Below, one piece after another: positions 22,491 to 34,345 of a stretch of DNA of 64,000 bases. The DNA lies in assembly GCA_029255685.2 (NCBI GenBank), contig CM055311.2, forward strand, positions 15,212,952-15,276,951, given 5' to 3'. The translations under genes were made by a program, and so were the position numbers. Position 1 is the first letter of the stretch, and each line of letters begins with the position of its first letter. Under the pieces are notes generated by a model. The model had not been told where the DNA came from, ran no database searches, and saw only the letters and a program-made list of their open reading frames with translations. This DNA comes from Silene conica (taxonomy: Eukaryota > Streptophyta > Magnoliopsida > Caryophyllales > Caryophyllaceae).

Positions 22491-25436
22491 TGTAAAACCC
22501 CTCGCGAAAGCGGAAATATAAACCTACAAAGTACTAAAAATGCAGCGGAATTAAAACTTTTTAAAGTAAACTAAACAACATGCGAGAAGTCTTAAACTGA
22601 AACGGAAACTGAAACTGAAATAAAACCAAAATAGATAAGTAACAGTTCTAAGTATCAAAAACAAATATGTACATCAGCCTGGGATGGATCATCCCTACAG
22701 GCACCAAAACAAATGTATTAAAAGTCTAAGAGTCTAGCTAGGCGATATAAAGGTAAGTCATATGATGACAACAGGATCATCACTCGCTAGCCCTCTCGTG
22801 AACCCATCTCCAACCTGCATGTACCTACATACATGAAAACATGTACGCCACAATCAGTGGGGAGTGACTAGAGTTCTCCTAGGCACCTTTTGTGACAACA
22901 CGTAACACATAAAACAATACAGAATACTCCAACATATATGAACATGTGAAGCATAACATCTCGTCAACTGATCTCATACTATCATGCAAACTCTAGTGCA
23001 CGGCTCTCAACCAACTTCATAAACCGTTAGGAAGGAGAGCCGGTTTCCCTACTGGTTTCCCTACTGGTTACCCAGTCGGGGGTCTTTCAATCCAACTATT
23101 TATGAAACCGAACTAAGAGTCACCCAATGCCTTAGATGATCGAACCACAACTCAAACAAACGTTCATTTACTCATCATTATCAATAACTATATCTGACAC
23201 GTACCAACTCAAGGCAAGCAGATAAAACCAGCAAGTAAAAGGTTCAACGGTCAACTTAAGACATAACCTAATACCAATCAATCAGCAAGTGTAAAGGTTC
23301 AGCGGTCAACTTAAGACATAACCTAAACACCGAAACATTCAGCAAGCAAGGACTCAGAGGCCAACTTAAGGCATGGACCTGCCAATCAGCAAGACACTAG
23401 ACTCAGCGGCCAACTTAAGGCATAGACTAGCATCCAAAAGTAAAGGACTCAGAGGCCAGCTTAAGGCATGTCCCTTCACCACATCACAAGGTACGAAACT
23501 CAGAGGCCAGCTTAAGGCATGTTCTAGCACCAAACATCTGCACTCCGGGCAAGGTGTCAGTTCCTTAGCTACCCCGTTGTGCAGCAGCTCTACTCGTCAG
23601 ACTCAGAGGCCAACTTAAGGCATGTTCCAACGCGATCACTATCACACATGTCTGGACTCAGAGGCCAGCTTAAGGCATGTCCCAGACACGACAAACATAC
23701 ACATATAGGGCTCAGAGGCCAGCTTAAGACATATCCCCATATATGACAAACAACTCACGTATTAAGTTCAGAGGCCAGCTTAAGGCATAACTTAATACGC
23801 ATCAATACAATATCAACCAAAGCCTATGAACTAATCTATAGTTCTACTTTTCTTAACTTCTAATCAACACTTAATTGACCCCGGGAACTAAGTTGAGGGA
23901 GAGCCGGTTTCCCTTTCGGTTACCCGACCGGGGGGTCTCTATCCTCTCTCCATTCCCGAACCCAATATAATGTTGCCCATCCTCCGGGGACCTCAAATAC
24001 ATGTCACGGGTATACAAAACGAGTTTCAATCAAAACCGATTAACCGTTTGAAAGTTACGAAAGAATTACAATTTCAAAAAAAATAGCTTACAGGGGTCCC
24101 CAGCCGGTCGGCAAGCAACCGGTCGGCCGGCTGGTGACCTCCTCAGCCTTCCCTTTCTTTTCAAAACGAATCAACACAAGGACTCCCAGCCGGTCGGCAG
24201 GCAGCCGGTCGGCCGGCTGGGAATCCATTTCCCTAGCCTTCGCAAAATCGTATACCAACCCACACGTACTCCCAGCCGGCTGGCAGGCGGCCAGTCTGCC
24301 GGCTGGGCTCCCTTCCTACTTAGGTTTTTCGCAAACAAAACACATCACAAGAGACTACCAGCCGGTCGGCAGGCAGCCGGTCGGCCGGCTGGCAGTCCTA
24401 AGGCCAAAAACTCAAAATCGCAAAAACACACAAACGCACTCCCAGCCGGTCGACCGGCGGCCGGTCGGTCGACCGGCTCAGAGAGCCTGTAACGAAATTT
24501 CGGGTTTTCCAATCCCTTTCAAACTTCGCAAATCGACCTATAAACTTCAATAATCACTACAAGCATGATTTGCCCAACATTATATACATCCAATACTACT
24601 ATCCTAACAGCATACAAATCCCATAACAATCCTCAAACGATTATATCAAGTATCCGTCGCAAAATGTGTAAATTTCAGAAAAACAACATATGATCTTAAG
24701 AACATCAACAAGCATAAATTCATCACAAATAAACATTTCCTAATCATGTTACTAAGTCCTTTAAACATTATACTTCAACAAAATCAGAAACTAAACACAA
24801 GAACACAACAAACTTGCTAATATACACATAAAGGCCGAGTTATCTCATTATCGTCACCTTTCAAGCGATTCCGGCTAAAGATCCTCCTCAACCAAGTAGC
24901 TATCGACCTCTGGATCGTCTAAGCCCTCACCTACAACATAAACAAACGGGTTTAAGGACTTAAAACGGAATTTAAGGAAAACAGCCCCATTTTCGAGTTT
25001 AAGGATTTACAAAAAGAAAGTGATAGATGGCTTGAAAATCGAAAGAGGATTCCGAAAATGTTATTGTTACCTCGATTTGGTTAACGGATGATGGAGAAAA
25101 GCTCAAAAGAAGATGTTAACAATGAAGGTTTTATGAGAAAGTGTTTTACAGTGGAAATGTTGAGGAAGGAGCAATTGTGTCGACAAAGAGGGTTTATGGG
25201 GGTTTTATGGACTGTCCTTTCCGAGTCAATTAAATGGGTCGGACATTTGAACGGATATTTAAGATACGAGTTTAAGCTTTACCAAGTTTGTATTCGTCTT
25301 AAGGACTTAAGGTTCTTAAGACGGATCTTACTAATTAAATTAAAACCTTTCACAATAAATTATTAAATTATTATTTTATTACTTAAAATAATTAAAAACG
25401 CTTAAATTAGATTTTACGAAAATACGGGATGTTACA
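22491..25436 (-). repeat. 3' LTR of Tek-2
   Basis: In plus orientation begins TGTAAAACCCCTCGCG and ends CGGGATGTTACA. Hairpin array at about 23228-23806; perfect 9-base arms 23758-23766 and 23791-23799 around a 24-base loop, and TGTCTGG/CCAGACA at 23649-23655 and 23682-23688. GCCGG-palindrome array at about 24095-24490. The open frames at 23373-23618 and 24134-24553 are products of these repeats, not genes. Confidence 0.95.
23228..23806 (-). repeat. Hairpin array in Tek-2 3' LTR
   Basis: About ten units with a shared core (CTCAGAGGCCAGCTTAAG in plus orientation) and unit-specific arms. Strong arms: CGTATTAAG/CTTAATACG, TGTCTGG/CCAGACA, and CATATA-GGG/CCC-ATATATG. Units near 23235-23330 keep only short AGGTT/AACCT arms. 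The near-identical copy in the 5' LTR lies at about 30843-31421. Confidence 0.88.
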
Positions 25437-25450
25437 ATCACCCCAACTTC
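25437..25450 (-). other. Polypurine tract of Tek-2
   Basis: Minus strand GAAGTTGGGGTGAT, identical to that of Tek-1, abutting the 3' LTR. Confidence 0.88.
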
Positions 25451-25503
25451 AAAAAGTTTCGTCCTCGAAACTCGAACGGAGATAAATTCTAACCAACTCT
25501 ACC

Positions 25504-28500
25504 TCAATCGAAAAGAGAAGGATGCGCGATACGCATCGATGCCTCGGTCTCCCACGTCTGCTCCTCAACATCACCGCAACGCCAAAGGATCTTCACTAGC
25601 GGCACCACCTTGCTCCTAAGCTTCCTATCCTGACGGTCGAGGATCTTCACGGGACGCTCCTCGAAAGCAAGACTCGGCTCCAAGTTCTCGATCTCTCTAG
25701 GCAGAACATGACTCGGGTCACTAACATACTTACGGAGCTGAGAAACATGAAAGACACTGTGAACCTTGCCCAAACTAGGAGGCAAGTCCAAACGATAAGC
25801 AGCAGCACCAATCTTCTTCACGATCTCAAAAGGTCCAATATATTTAGGACTCAACTTGCCCTTAACTCCAAACCCCTTAACACCCTTCATCGGAGAAAAT
25901 CTCAAGAAGACTCTGTCACCCACCTCAAACTCTAAGGGTCTACGGCGAACATCAGCATAGGATTTCTGCCGATCCTGTGCGGCTTTCATCCTACCTCTGA
26001 TAAGCTGAACCTGATCAATAGTAACGGCTAACTGGTCCGGTCCTAGGTCGCGCACGTCACTCGCCTGATCCCAGCAGATCGGACTACGACACTTCCTACC
26101 ATAAAGAGCCTCGTACGGAGCCATACCGATGGATGAACGGTAACTGTTGTTGTAAGAAAACTCTACCAACGACAAACACTGCTCCCAAGAGCTCTGAAAG
26201 TCAAGTGCACAAGCACGGAGCAAATCCTCTAGTGTCTGAATAGTCCTCTCGGACTGACCATCGGTCGCGGCATGAAATGCGGTGCTCATCAACAAACGGC
26301 TACCCATAGCCTCCTGCAAAGCCTTCCAGAACCTGGAACAAAATCTCGAATCTCGATCTGAAACTATCTCCCTTGGGACACCATGATAGCGGACTATCTC
26401 AGCAATATAAGCCCTGGCTAAACGATCCATATCCCATGTCTCTCTGATAGGCACAAATCTGGCACACTTAGGTAGCCTATCCACAATAACCCAAATCGCA
26501 TCCTTGCCTCCAACTGTCTTAGGCAATGCTGTAACGAAGTCCATAGATATACACTCCCACTTCCACTGAGGGACGGGAAACGGCTGTAGCAAACCACCTG
26601 GCCTCCTATGCTCTATCTTGACTTGTTGACAAGTCAAGCACCTACTCACGTAATCCAAGATCTCCTTCTTCATACCAGGCCACCAAAACATAAGCCTCAA
26701 ATCCTTGTGCATCTTCTCTCCTCCTGGATGAACGGAATACGGTGACAAGTGAGCCTCATCAAGAACCTTCTTCTTCAAATTTGGCACATCCGGAACATAC
26801 ATCCTACCACGGAACCTAAGGAAACCATCAGCATCAATCACTAAGTCAGGTGCAACACCACTCGAAATCTTAGCCTCGAACTTCTTGAAATCGGCATCTG
26901 AAGGTAAACTCTGGCGAATCTCCCAATATAAAGACGGCTCGGCAGTCATAGCAGCTAACCAATCAAAACCACTACTCACCATCTCTAACCTCAACTTCCG
27001 GAACTCGGAACACAACTCATCGGGCAATACTCTCATGGCACTCATCGAGTGAGAAGTCTTGCGGCTAAGCGCATCAGCAACTACATTGGCTTTTCCCTCA
27101 TGATATAACAACTCGATGTCGTAATCTTTCACTAACTCTAGCCAACGTCTCTGTCTCATGTTAAGGTCTTTCTGGGTGAAAATGTACTTAAGACTCTTGT
27201 GATCTGTGAAAATGCGGCAATGGGATCCAATCAGGTAATGTCGCCACATCTTCAAAGCATGAACGATCGCAGCCAACTCCAAATCATGTGTCGGATAGTT
27301 CACCTTATGAACTCTCAACTGTCTAGACGAGTAGGCTATCACCTTACCACTCTGCATCAGTACGCATCCAAGTCCTAACATCGAAGCATCACAATACACA
27401 TCAAAGTCAACCTCGATCTCTGGCAAAGCAAGTATAGGAGCGGAGGTCAACCTAGTCTTCAACTCCTGGAAAGAACACTCGCACTTGTCGGTCCACACAA
27501 ACTTAGCTTCTTTCTTCAGTAACTGAGTCATCGGGCCAGCTAATCTAGAGAAATCCTCAACAAATCTACGATAATAACCAGCCAATCCAAGGAAACTACG
27601 GATCTCTCCAACATCTTTGGGACTCTCCCAATCAACAACAGCCTCAATCTTCGCGGGATCAACCATAACTCCCTCACTAGATATCACATGTCCAAGAAAT
27701 GCAACCTTAGAAAGCCAAAACTCACACTTAGAGAACTTCGCGAACCACTTCTGACGACGTAAAATCCCAAGGATCAATCTAAGATGCTCAGCATGCTCCT
27801 CATCGGTCTTAGAGTAAATGAGGATGTCATCAATAAACACCACAACACAAGTGTCCAAATACTCACTAAATGTACGGTTCATCTGATCCATGAAGATAGC
27901 AGGTGCATTAGTCAACCCAAAAGGCATAACCACGAACTCAAAATGCCCATATCTGGTACGAAAAGCAGTCTTCGCAATATCAGCCTCTCTCACTGGAATC
28001 TGATGATAACCCGATCGAAGATCAATCTTAGAAAACCTTGAAGCACCTCTCAACTGATCAAACAAATCATCTATCCTAGGCAACGGATATCTGTTCTTCA
28101 CGGTCACTCGGTTCAACTTTCTATAATCAATGCAAAGTCTCATGGAACCATGTTTATTCTTGACGAACAAACGGGAGCACCCCACGGAGAAGCACTCGGT
28201 CTAATGAACCCTTTCTCGATCATCTTTTCCAATTGCTGCTTCAACTCTTTCAACTCTGGCGGAGCCATACGGTAAGGAGCTTTAGAAATCGGTCCAGTAC
28301 CTGGAACAAGCTCAATAGTAAACTCCACGTCTCTCTCTGGCGGTATCCCTGGCAAGTCATCTGGGAAAACATCTGGATACTCACGAACAATGGCTACATC
28401 CTCAAGCTTTGGTAGCGATGGTTTAGCAGCTGTAACAACACACAGGAAGGCTTGGCAACCCTTCCTAAGAAGATGAGATGTTTTCATCGAAGAGATAACA

Positions 28501-29939
28501 CGAACACCCCTTTGAGGGCGAGTTCCCCTATAGGAAACACGAACTCCTGAAGAACTCCTCAAACAGATTTTCTGGTCGCGACACTCGAAGCGAGCATGGT
28601 ATCGCGATAACCAATCCATACCGAGGATAATGTCAAACTCCTCGAGAGGAAATCTCAGTAAGTCCGCTGGAAATGTGGCTTGACCAATAATAATAAGAAC
28701 ATCCCTATGGGACGAAGAGCAGGAAAACACGTCTCCAGAAGGTAAGGAAATGGATGTCTCCTCAACCAATGAAGACTCAAGAGCTAAACGGTCGGCGAAC
28801 TGAGTCGATATAAATGAAAGAGAAGCTCCAGTATCGAACAAAATAAGGCACTCATCGCCAAGAACAGAAAAGATACCGGCAACAATATCTGGATGAGCCT
28901 CAGCCTCAGCCCTAGTCATCACAAAAATCTTCCCTTTCGGTTTTCCTCCCTTAGTTGCTGCAGCAGCAATGGCAGCCTTGCCAAGTGCGGTGTTCCTATC
29001 AGGACACTCATAAGACTTGTGCCCAAATCCATTGCAAGTGTAGCACTTGAAAGCATTCTTGAAACAGTCAAAACCCGGATGAGAAGGTTTACCACAACGG
29101 TGGCAAACACTAGCAGCTGTGTCGGTGTGAACAATGGTCTTAGCAACCGGAGCAAAGAACCTCTCAAACCGCTTCTTCTGAGAAGAAGGCGAAGAAGTAG
29201 AAGGAACAAATGGTCTCTTCCCCTGGTACACTGATCTCTGGTGAGGAGTCACACTAGAAGTAGCAGCACGGGTCTCAGCATCTATGGCACGAATAGAACT
29301 CTCGGCCCAAATAGCATCATCATATACCTCCACAAAAGAAGTCGAATCTCGACGAACCATGCTCTCGATGCGCGGTCCTAGCTTGCCACGGTAAAAGTAG
29401 ACTCTCTCGGCCTCATCTCTGACAAATCTCGATGCGAAGTGAGCAAGTTGGTTGAATCGGTGTGTGAACTCCTGAACTGACATCTTGCCTTGCTTCAAAT
29501 CCATGAATTCTTTGAGTCGCTGTGATCTGAGCTCTTTAGGATAGAACCTCGTCTCGAGCTTATCCTTAAAAGCCTCCCAATCTAACAAAGGATCAAGAGT
29601 GAAAGTAGGTCCGGTCAACGCCCACCACCTATCGGCCTCAAGGGTAAGAAAGTGAGTGGCTAGCCGCACTCTATCCTCTCTACCCACCGAATACATAGCA
29701 AAGCTCCTTTCCATCTCTCTGAACCACTCGGTAAGAGCTACCGGGTCAACCTCGCCACCATAAGTCTTCACGTGGCTACGTGACATCTGCGAAGCTATCC
29801 ATGAGAAACTACCAGGACGATTAGCCTCGTTGCCTGGCGGTGGAGGAGGTGGAACATTCTCTGCTTGCTGTCTCTGAGTCTCAAGCAAATGATGAATTGC
29901 TTGCAGCATAATGTTATCAGCAGCCCTAGGTCTCACCAT
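25504..29939 (-). pseudogene. gag-pol region of Tek-2
   Basis: Start ATG at 29939 (MVRPRAADNIMLQAIHHLL). Parts on the minus strand: gag domain (about 29330-29780), two knuckles CHRCGKPSHPGFDC and CYTCNGFGHKSYEC, both C-X2-C-X4-H-X4-C (about 29003-29112); protease DTGAS (about 28830); reverse transcriptase (about 27700-28180) with [10 protein letters not shown]; RNase H (about 27060-27410); integrase zinc finger (about 26620-26745) and core (about 26200-26570); chromodomain-like tail with [11 protein letters not shown] (about 25507-25655). In living relatives the polyprotein is cut by its protease into capsid, RT/RNase H and integrase. The region appears close to whole, with about one break. 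It is very similar to Tek-1 at protein level. Confidence 0.93.
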
Positions 29940-30091
29940 CCTTCAAAAGAGAGAACAAGTATTAGCTTAGCAATTAACAATCACAAATAGACTACAAAAT
30001 AAATCCTTAGATCTACCCATCTCTCATTCATTATTTGTTTATTTGGTCAAGTTAAGGTTGGAGGTCAAATGAGTGCGTCGGGAGCAATAAT

Positions 30092-30103
30092 GCTCTGATA
30101 CCA
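30092..30103 (-). other. Primer-binding site of Tek-2
   Basis: Minus strand TGGTATCAGAGC, two bases from the end of the 5' LTR. Confidence 0.9.
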
Positions 30104-30105
30104 AC

Positions 30106-33052
30106 TGTAAAACCCCTCGCGAAAGCGGAAATATAAACATACAAAGTACTAAAAATGCAGCGGAATTAGAACTTTTTAAAGTAAACTAAACAACATGCGA
30201 GAAGTCTTAAACTGAAACGGAAACTGAAACTGAAATAAAACCAAAATAGATAAGTAACAGTTCTAAGTATCAAAAACAAATATGTACATCAGCCTGGGAT
30301 GGATCATCCCTACAGGCACCAAAACAAATGTATTAAAAGTCTAAGAGTCTAGCTAGGCGATATAAAGGTAAGTCATATGATGACAACAGGATCATCACTC
30401 GCTAGCCCTCTCGTGAACCCATCTCCAACCTGCATGTACCTACATACATGAAAACATGTACGCCACAATCAGTGGGGAGTGACTAGAGTTCTCCTAGGCA
30501 CCTTTTGTGACAACACGTAACACATAAAACAATACAGAATACTCCAACATATATGAACATGTGAAGCATAACATCTCGTCAACTGATCTCATACTATCAT
30601 GCAAACTCTAGTGCACGGCTCTCAACCAACTTCATAAACCGTTAGGAAGGAGAGCCGGTTTCCCTACTGGTTTCCCTACTGGTTACCCAGTCGGGGGTCT
30701 TTCAATCCAACTATTTATGAAACCGAACTAAGAGTCACCCAATGCCTTAGATGATCGAACCACAACTCAAACAAACGTTCATTTACTCATCATTATCAAT
30801 AACTATATCTGACACGTACCAACTCAAGGCAAGCAGATAAAACCAGCAAGTAAAAGGTTCAACGGTCAACTTAAGACATAACCTAATACCAATCAATCAG
30901 CAAGTGTAAAGGTTCAGCGGTCAACTTAAGACATAACCTAAACACCGAAACATTCAGCAAGCAAGGACTCAGAGGCCAACTTAAGGCATGGACCTGCCAA
31001 TCAGCAAGACACTAGACTCAGCGGCCAACTTAAGGCATAGACTAGCATCCAAAAGTAAAGGACTCAGAGGCCAGCTTAAGGCATGTCCCTTCACCACATC
31101 ACAAGGTACGAAACTCAGAGGCCAGCTTAAGGCATGTTCTAGCACCAAACATCTGCACTCCGGGCAAGGTGTCAGTTCCTTAGCTACCCCGTTGTGCAGC
31201 AGCTCTACTCGTCAGACTCAGAGGCCAACTTAAGGCATGTTCCAACGCGATCACTATCACACATGTCTGGACTCAGAGGCCAGCTTAAGGCATGTCCCAG
31301 ACACGACAAACATACACATATAGGGCTCAGAGGCCAGCTTAAGACATATCCCCATATATGACAAACAACTCACGTATTAAGTTCAGAGGCCAGCTTAAGG
31401 CATAACTTAATACGCATCAATACAATATCAACCAAAGCCTATGAACTAATCTATAGTTCTACTTTTCTTAACTTCTAATCAACACTTAATTGACCCCGGG
31501 AACTAAGTTGAGGGAGAGCCGGTTTCCCTTTCGGTTACCGACCGGGGGGTCTCTATCCTCTCTCCATTCCCGAACCCAATATAATGTTGCCCATCCTCCG
31601 GGGACCTCAAATACATGTCACGGGTATACAAAACGAGTTTCAATCAAAACCGATTAACCGTTTGAAAGTTACGAAAGAATTACAATTTCAAAAAAAATAG
31701 CTTACAGGGGTCCCCAGCCGGTCGGCAAGCAACCGGTCGGCCGGCTGGTGACCTCCTCAGCCTTCCCTTTCTTTTCAAAACGAATCAACACAAGGACTCC
31801 CAGCCGGTCGGCAGGCAGCCGGTCGGCCGGCTGGGAATCCATTTCCCTAGCCTTCGCAAAATCGTATACCAACCCACACGTACTCCCAGCCGGCTGGCAG
31901 GCGGCCGGTCTGCCAGCTGGCAGGCGGCCGGTCTGCCGGCTGGGCTCCCTTCCTACTTAGGTTTTTCGCAAACAAAACACATCACAAGAGACTACCAGCC
32001 GGCCGGCTGGCAGTCGTAAGGCCAAAAACTCAAAATCGCAAAAACACACAAACGCAATCCCAGCCGGTTGACCGGCGGCCGGTCGGTCGACCGGCTCAGA
32101 GAGCCTGTAACGAAATTTCGGGTTTTCCAATCCCTTTCAAACTTCACAAATCGACCTATAAACTTCAATAATCACTACAAGCATGATTTGCCCAACATTA
32201 TAGACATCCAATACTACTATCCTAACAGCATACAAATCCCATAACAATCCTCAAACGATTATATCAAGTATCCGTCGCAAAATGTGTAAATTTCAGAAAA
32301 ACAACATATGATCTTAAGAACATCAACAAGCATAAATTCATCACAAATAAACATTTCCTAATCATGTTACTAAGTCCTTTAAACATTATACTTCAACAAA
32401 ATCAGAAACTAAACACAAGAACACAACAAACTTGCTAATATACACATAAAGGCCGAGTTATCTCATTATCGTCACCTTTCAAGTGATTCCGGCTAAAGAT
32501 CCTCCTCAACCAAGTAGCTATCGACCTCTGGATCGTCTAAGCCCTCACCTACAACATAAACAAACGGGTTTAAGGACTTAAAACGGAATTTAAGGAAAAC
32601 AGCCCTATTTTCGAGTTTAAGGATTTACAAAAAGAAAGTGATAGATGGCTTGAAAATCGAAAGAGGATGCCGAAAATGTTATTGTCACCTCGATTTGGTT
32701 AACGGATGATGGAGAAAAGCTCAAAAGAAGATGTTAACAATGGAGGTTTTATGATAAAGTGTTTTACAGTGGAAATGTTGAGGACGGAGCAATTGTGTCG
32801 ACAAAGAGGGTTTATGGGGGTTTTAGGACTGTCCTTTCCGAGTCAATTAAACGGGTCGGACATTGAACGGATATTTAACATACGAGTTTAAGCTTTACCA
32901 AGTTTGTATTCGTCTTAAGGACTTAAGGTTCTTGAGACGGATCTTAGTAATTAAATTAAAACCTTTCACAATAAATTATTAAATTATTATTTTATTACTT
33001 AAAATAATTAAAAACGCTTAAATTAGATTTTACGAAAATACGGGATGTTATA
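30106..33052 (-). repeat. 5' LTR of Tek-2
   Basis: Same ends as the 3' LTR except one base in the last three. Its palindrome array (about 31709-32106) differs from the 3' LTR by one gained and one shortened palindrome block (about 31890-32015), so these GC palindromes change faster than the rest of the LTR. Confidence 0.95.
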
Positions 33053-33964
33053 GAATTGGTTTACCTTAAAATCGTGTTCTAATCGTATTAGAACAATAAC
33101 CTAAAATACTATAACAATTATAGTGAATTATATTTATTAGTAAATATTTTGTAATAATATTATTGGAGAATTTATGAGGTGTTTCTTATTTTCTTACTCT
33201 AGAAAATATGGCATTAGGGTTATAAATTTAATTATGTGAACAATTCACATATATAGAGGGAGGTGGGTTGGGGAAGTTGTATGTGTGCCGTGTTAGGTTA
33301 GCATGGGGAAGGGTTGGATACCCTTTTTGGCTTACCCATATGCTTAGGGTTAGGTCACATCAAAACCCTAACAAAATGATTATGTTTATAAGATAAAATA
33401 TCACAATATTAATCTCACAACATACATCTACACAGTTCAAATTTTGTAAAATGGACCTTCATTTTACAATTATAATTTGTACAATTGTGTAATATGTAAC
33501 ATCTTATGTGACATAATTCAATTGTATTAATTTAAAATATATTAATCATATAAATACTATTTCTAAATTAATTAAATCATATTTAACAAATTATTTTAGT
33601 AATTCGTAATAACCGTGCCAATATATAGTCATTATAATAATTGTCGACACGATATACAACGTTTTTTTACAACCACGAACCTTTCACATTCCAATTTCGA
33701 TATTTCAAAAATATAAATCTTACCTGATTTCTCGACATTATTCGATTTTAAGGAATTCGATCAATTTGTATCGTATACAATTGATCTATATATCAATTAA
33801 GAGGATTGTCCTATAGGTGTGACCTAAAGGGATCAACTGACCACCACCGTCATACGACAGTAATGTCAAACTCTAGTCATCTAATCATTACCGATAAATG
33901 TTGGTCAGTTGACTATATATAATATCGGATCATCCCTTGCATATTCTTATCATAAGATTTGGCA

Positions 33965-34330
33965 ATGGCTTCAGTGACAATTTGGAAAAGATGGAAGTTA
34001 ATGGTGAAGTTTAAGATGATAGCCATTGTTAAAGGTAAAGAAAAAGGTATTAAAAAAAGAAAAGAGACCGGTAGAACAGGTAGCCTTCCACTTATTCTAG
34101 TGAAAGTGAAGTTATGTAAGAGTTGGGTATAATGCTAGTTAAATCAAAGTTTAGACAATTTTAAGAAGAGCCATAATAGTTTGGAGTATTCCTATTAAAT
34201 AATCCTTTTATATAAAGTACTTTGGTTTGTTTACTTAGTTATTCACTACCTCGGTCATTCCGAGATGGTAACAACTCTATTTATTCGAGAATGTCTTGCT
34301 AAAGGCTCTTGAATAAATGGGGGTGTTACA
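33965..34330 (+). repeat. Nona-1 5' LTR, last piece
   Basis: The final 130 bases (TATATAAAGTACTTTGG, CACTACCTCGG, TTCCGAGATGGTAACA, AAATGGGGGTGTTACA) match the LTR ends of Nona-2 (56140-56267) and its inner solo LTR (59740-59859). The part 33965-34190 is unique here. Confidence 0.75.
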
Positions 34331-34333
34331 AAG

Positions 34334-34345
34334 TGGTATCAGAGC
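34334..34345 (+). other. Primer-binding site of Nona-1
   Basis: TGGTATCAGAGC three bases after the LTR end, as in Nona-2. Confidence 0.88.

Larger units (their letters stand above)
22491..33052 (-). mobile_element. Tek-2: young, nearly whole Tekay/Del-like chromovirus
   Basis: Same family as Tek-1, opposite orientation. LTRs at 22491-25436 (3') and 30106-33052 (5'), primer-binding site 30092-30103, polypurine tract 25437-25450. Perfect 5-bp target duplication gaatt at 22486-22490 and 33053-33057. By eye the two 2.95-kb LTRs differ at about 20 bases plus a few indels (about 0.6-0.7%), so it is the youngest full element in the window. It looks nearly whole, with about one break in the coding region. 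Confidence 0.96.
22265..33964 (-). mobile_element. Cop-2: copia LTR remnant split by Tek-2
   Basis: 22310-22490 matches the U5 side of the Cop-1 LTR (GATCTTATGCATGCAA, GGACGATCCTCCA-GGAGCAACC, GCCTCCTTTACG). 33058 to about 33960 matches its remainder (TCCTATAGGTGTGACCTAAA, TTGGTCAGTTGACTA, CATATTCTT-TCATAAGATTT). The two halves join exactly across the Tek-2 target site gaatt. About 1.13 kb of LTR is present against 1.28 kb in Cop-1. I could not find matching target duplications at the outer ends, so it is probably truncated at both. No interior is present. Confidence 0.8.

Noticed and set aside
24134-24553. 139-residue frame rich in SRSAG/PVGR repeats (also 12536-12958, 31748-31960)
   Set aside because: It is a translation of the GCCGG-palindrome array, not shared in length between the two LTRs.
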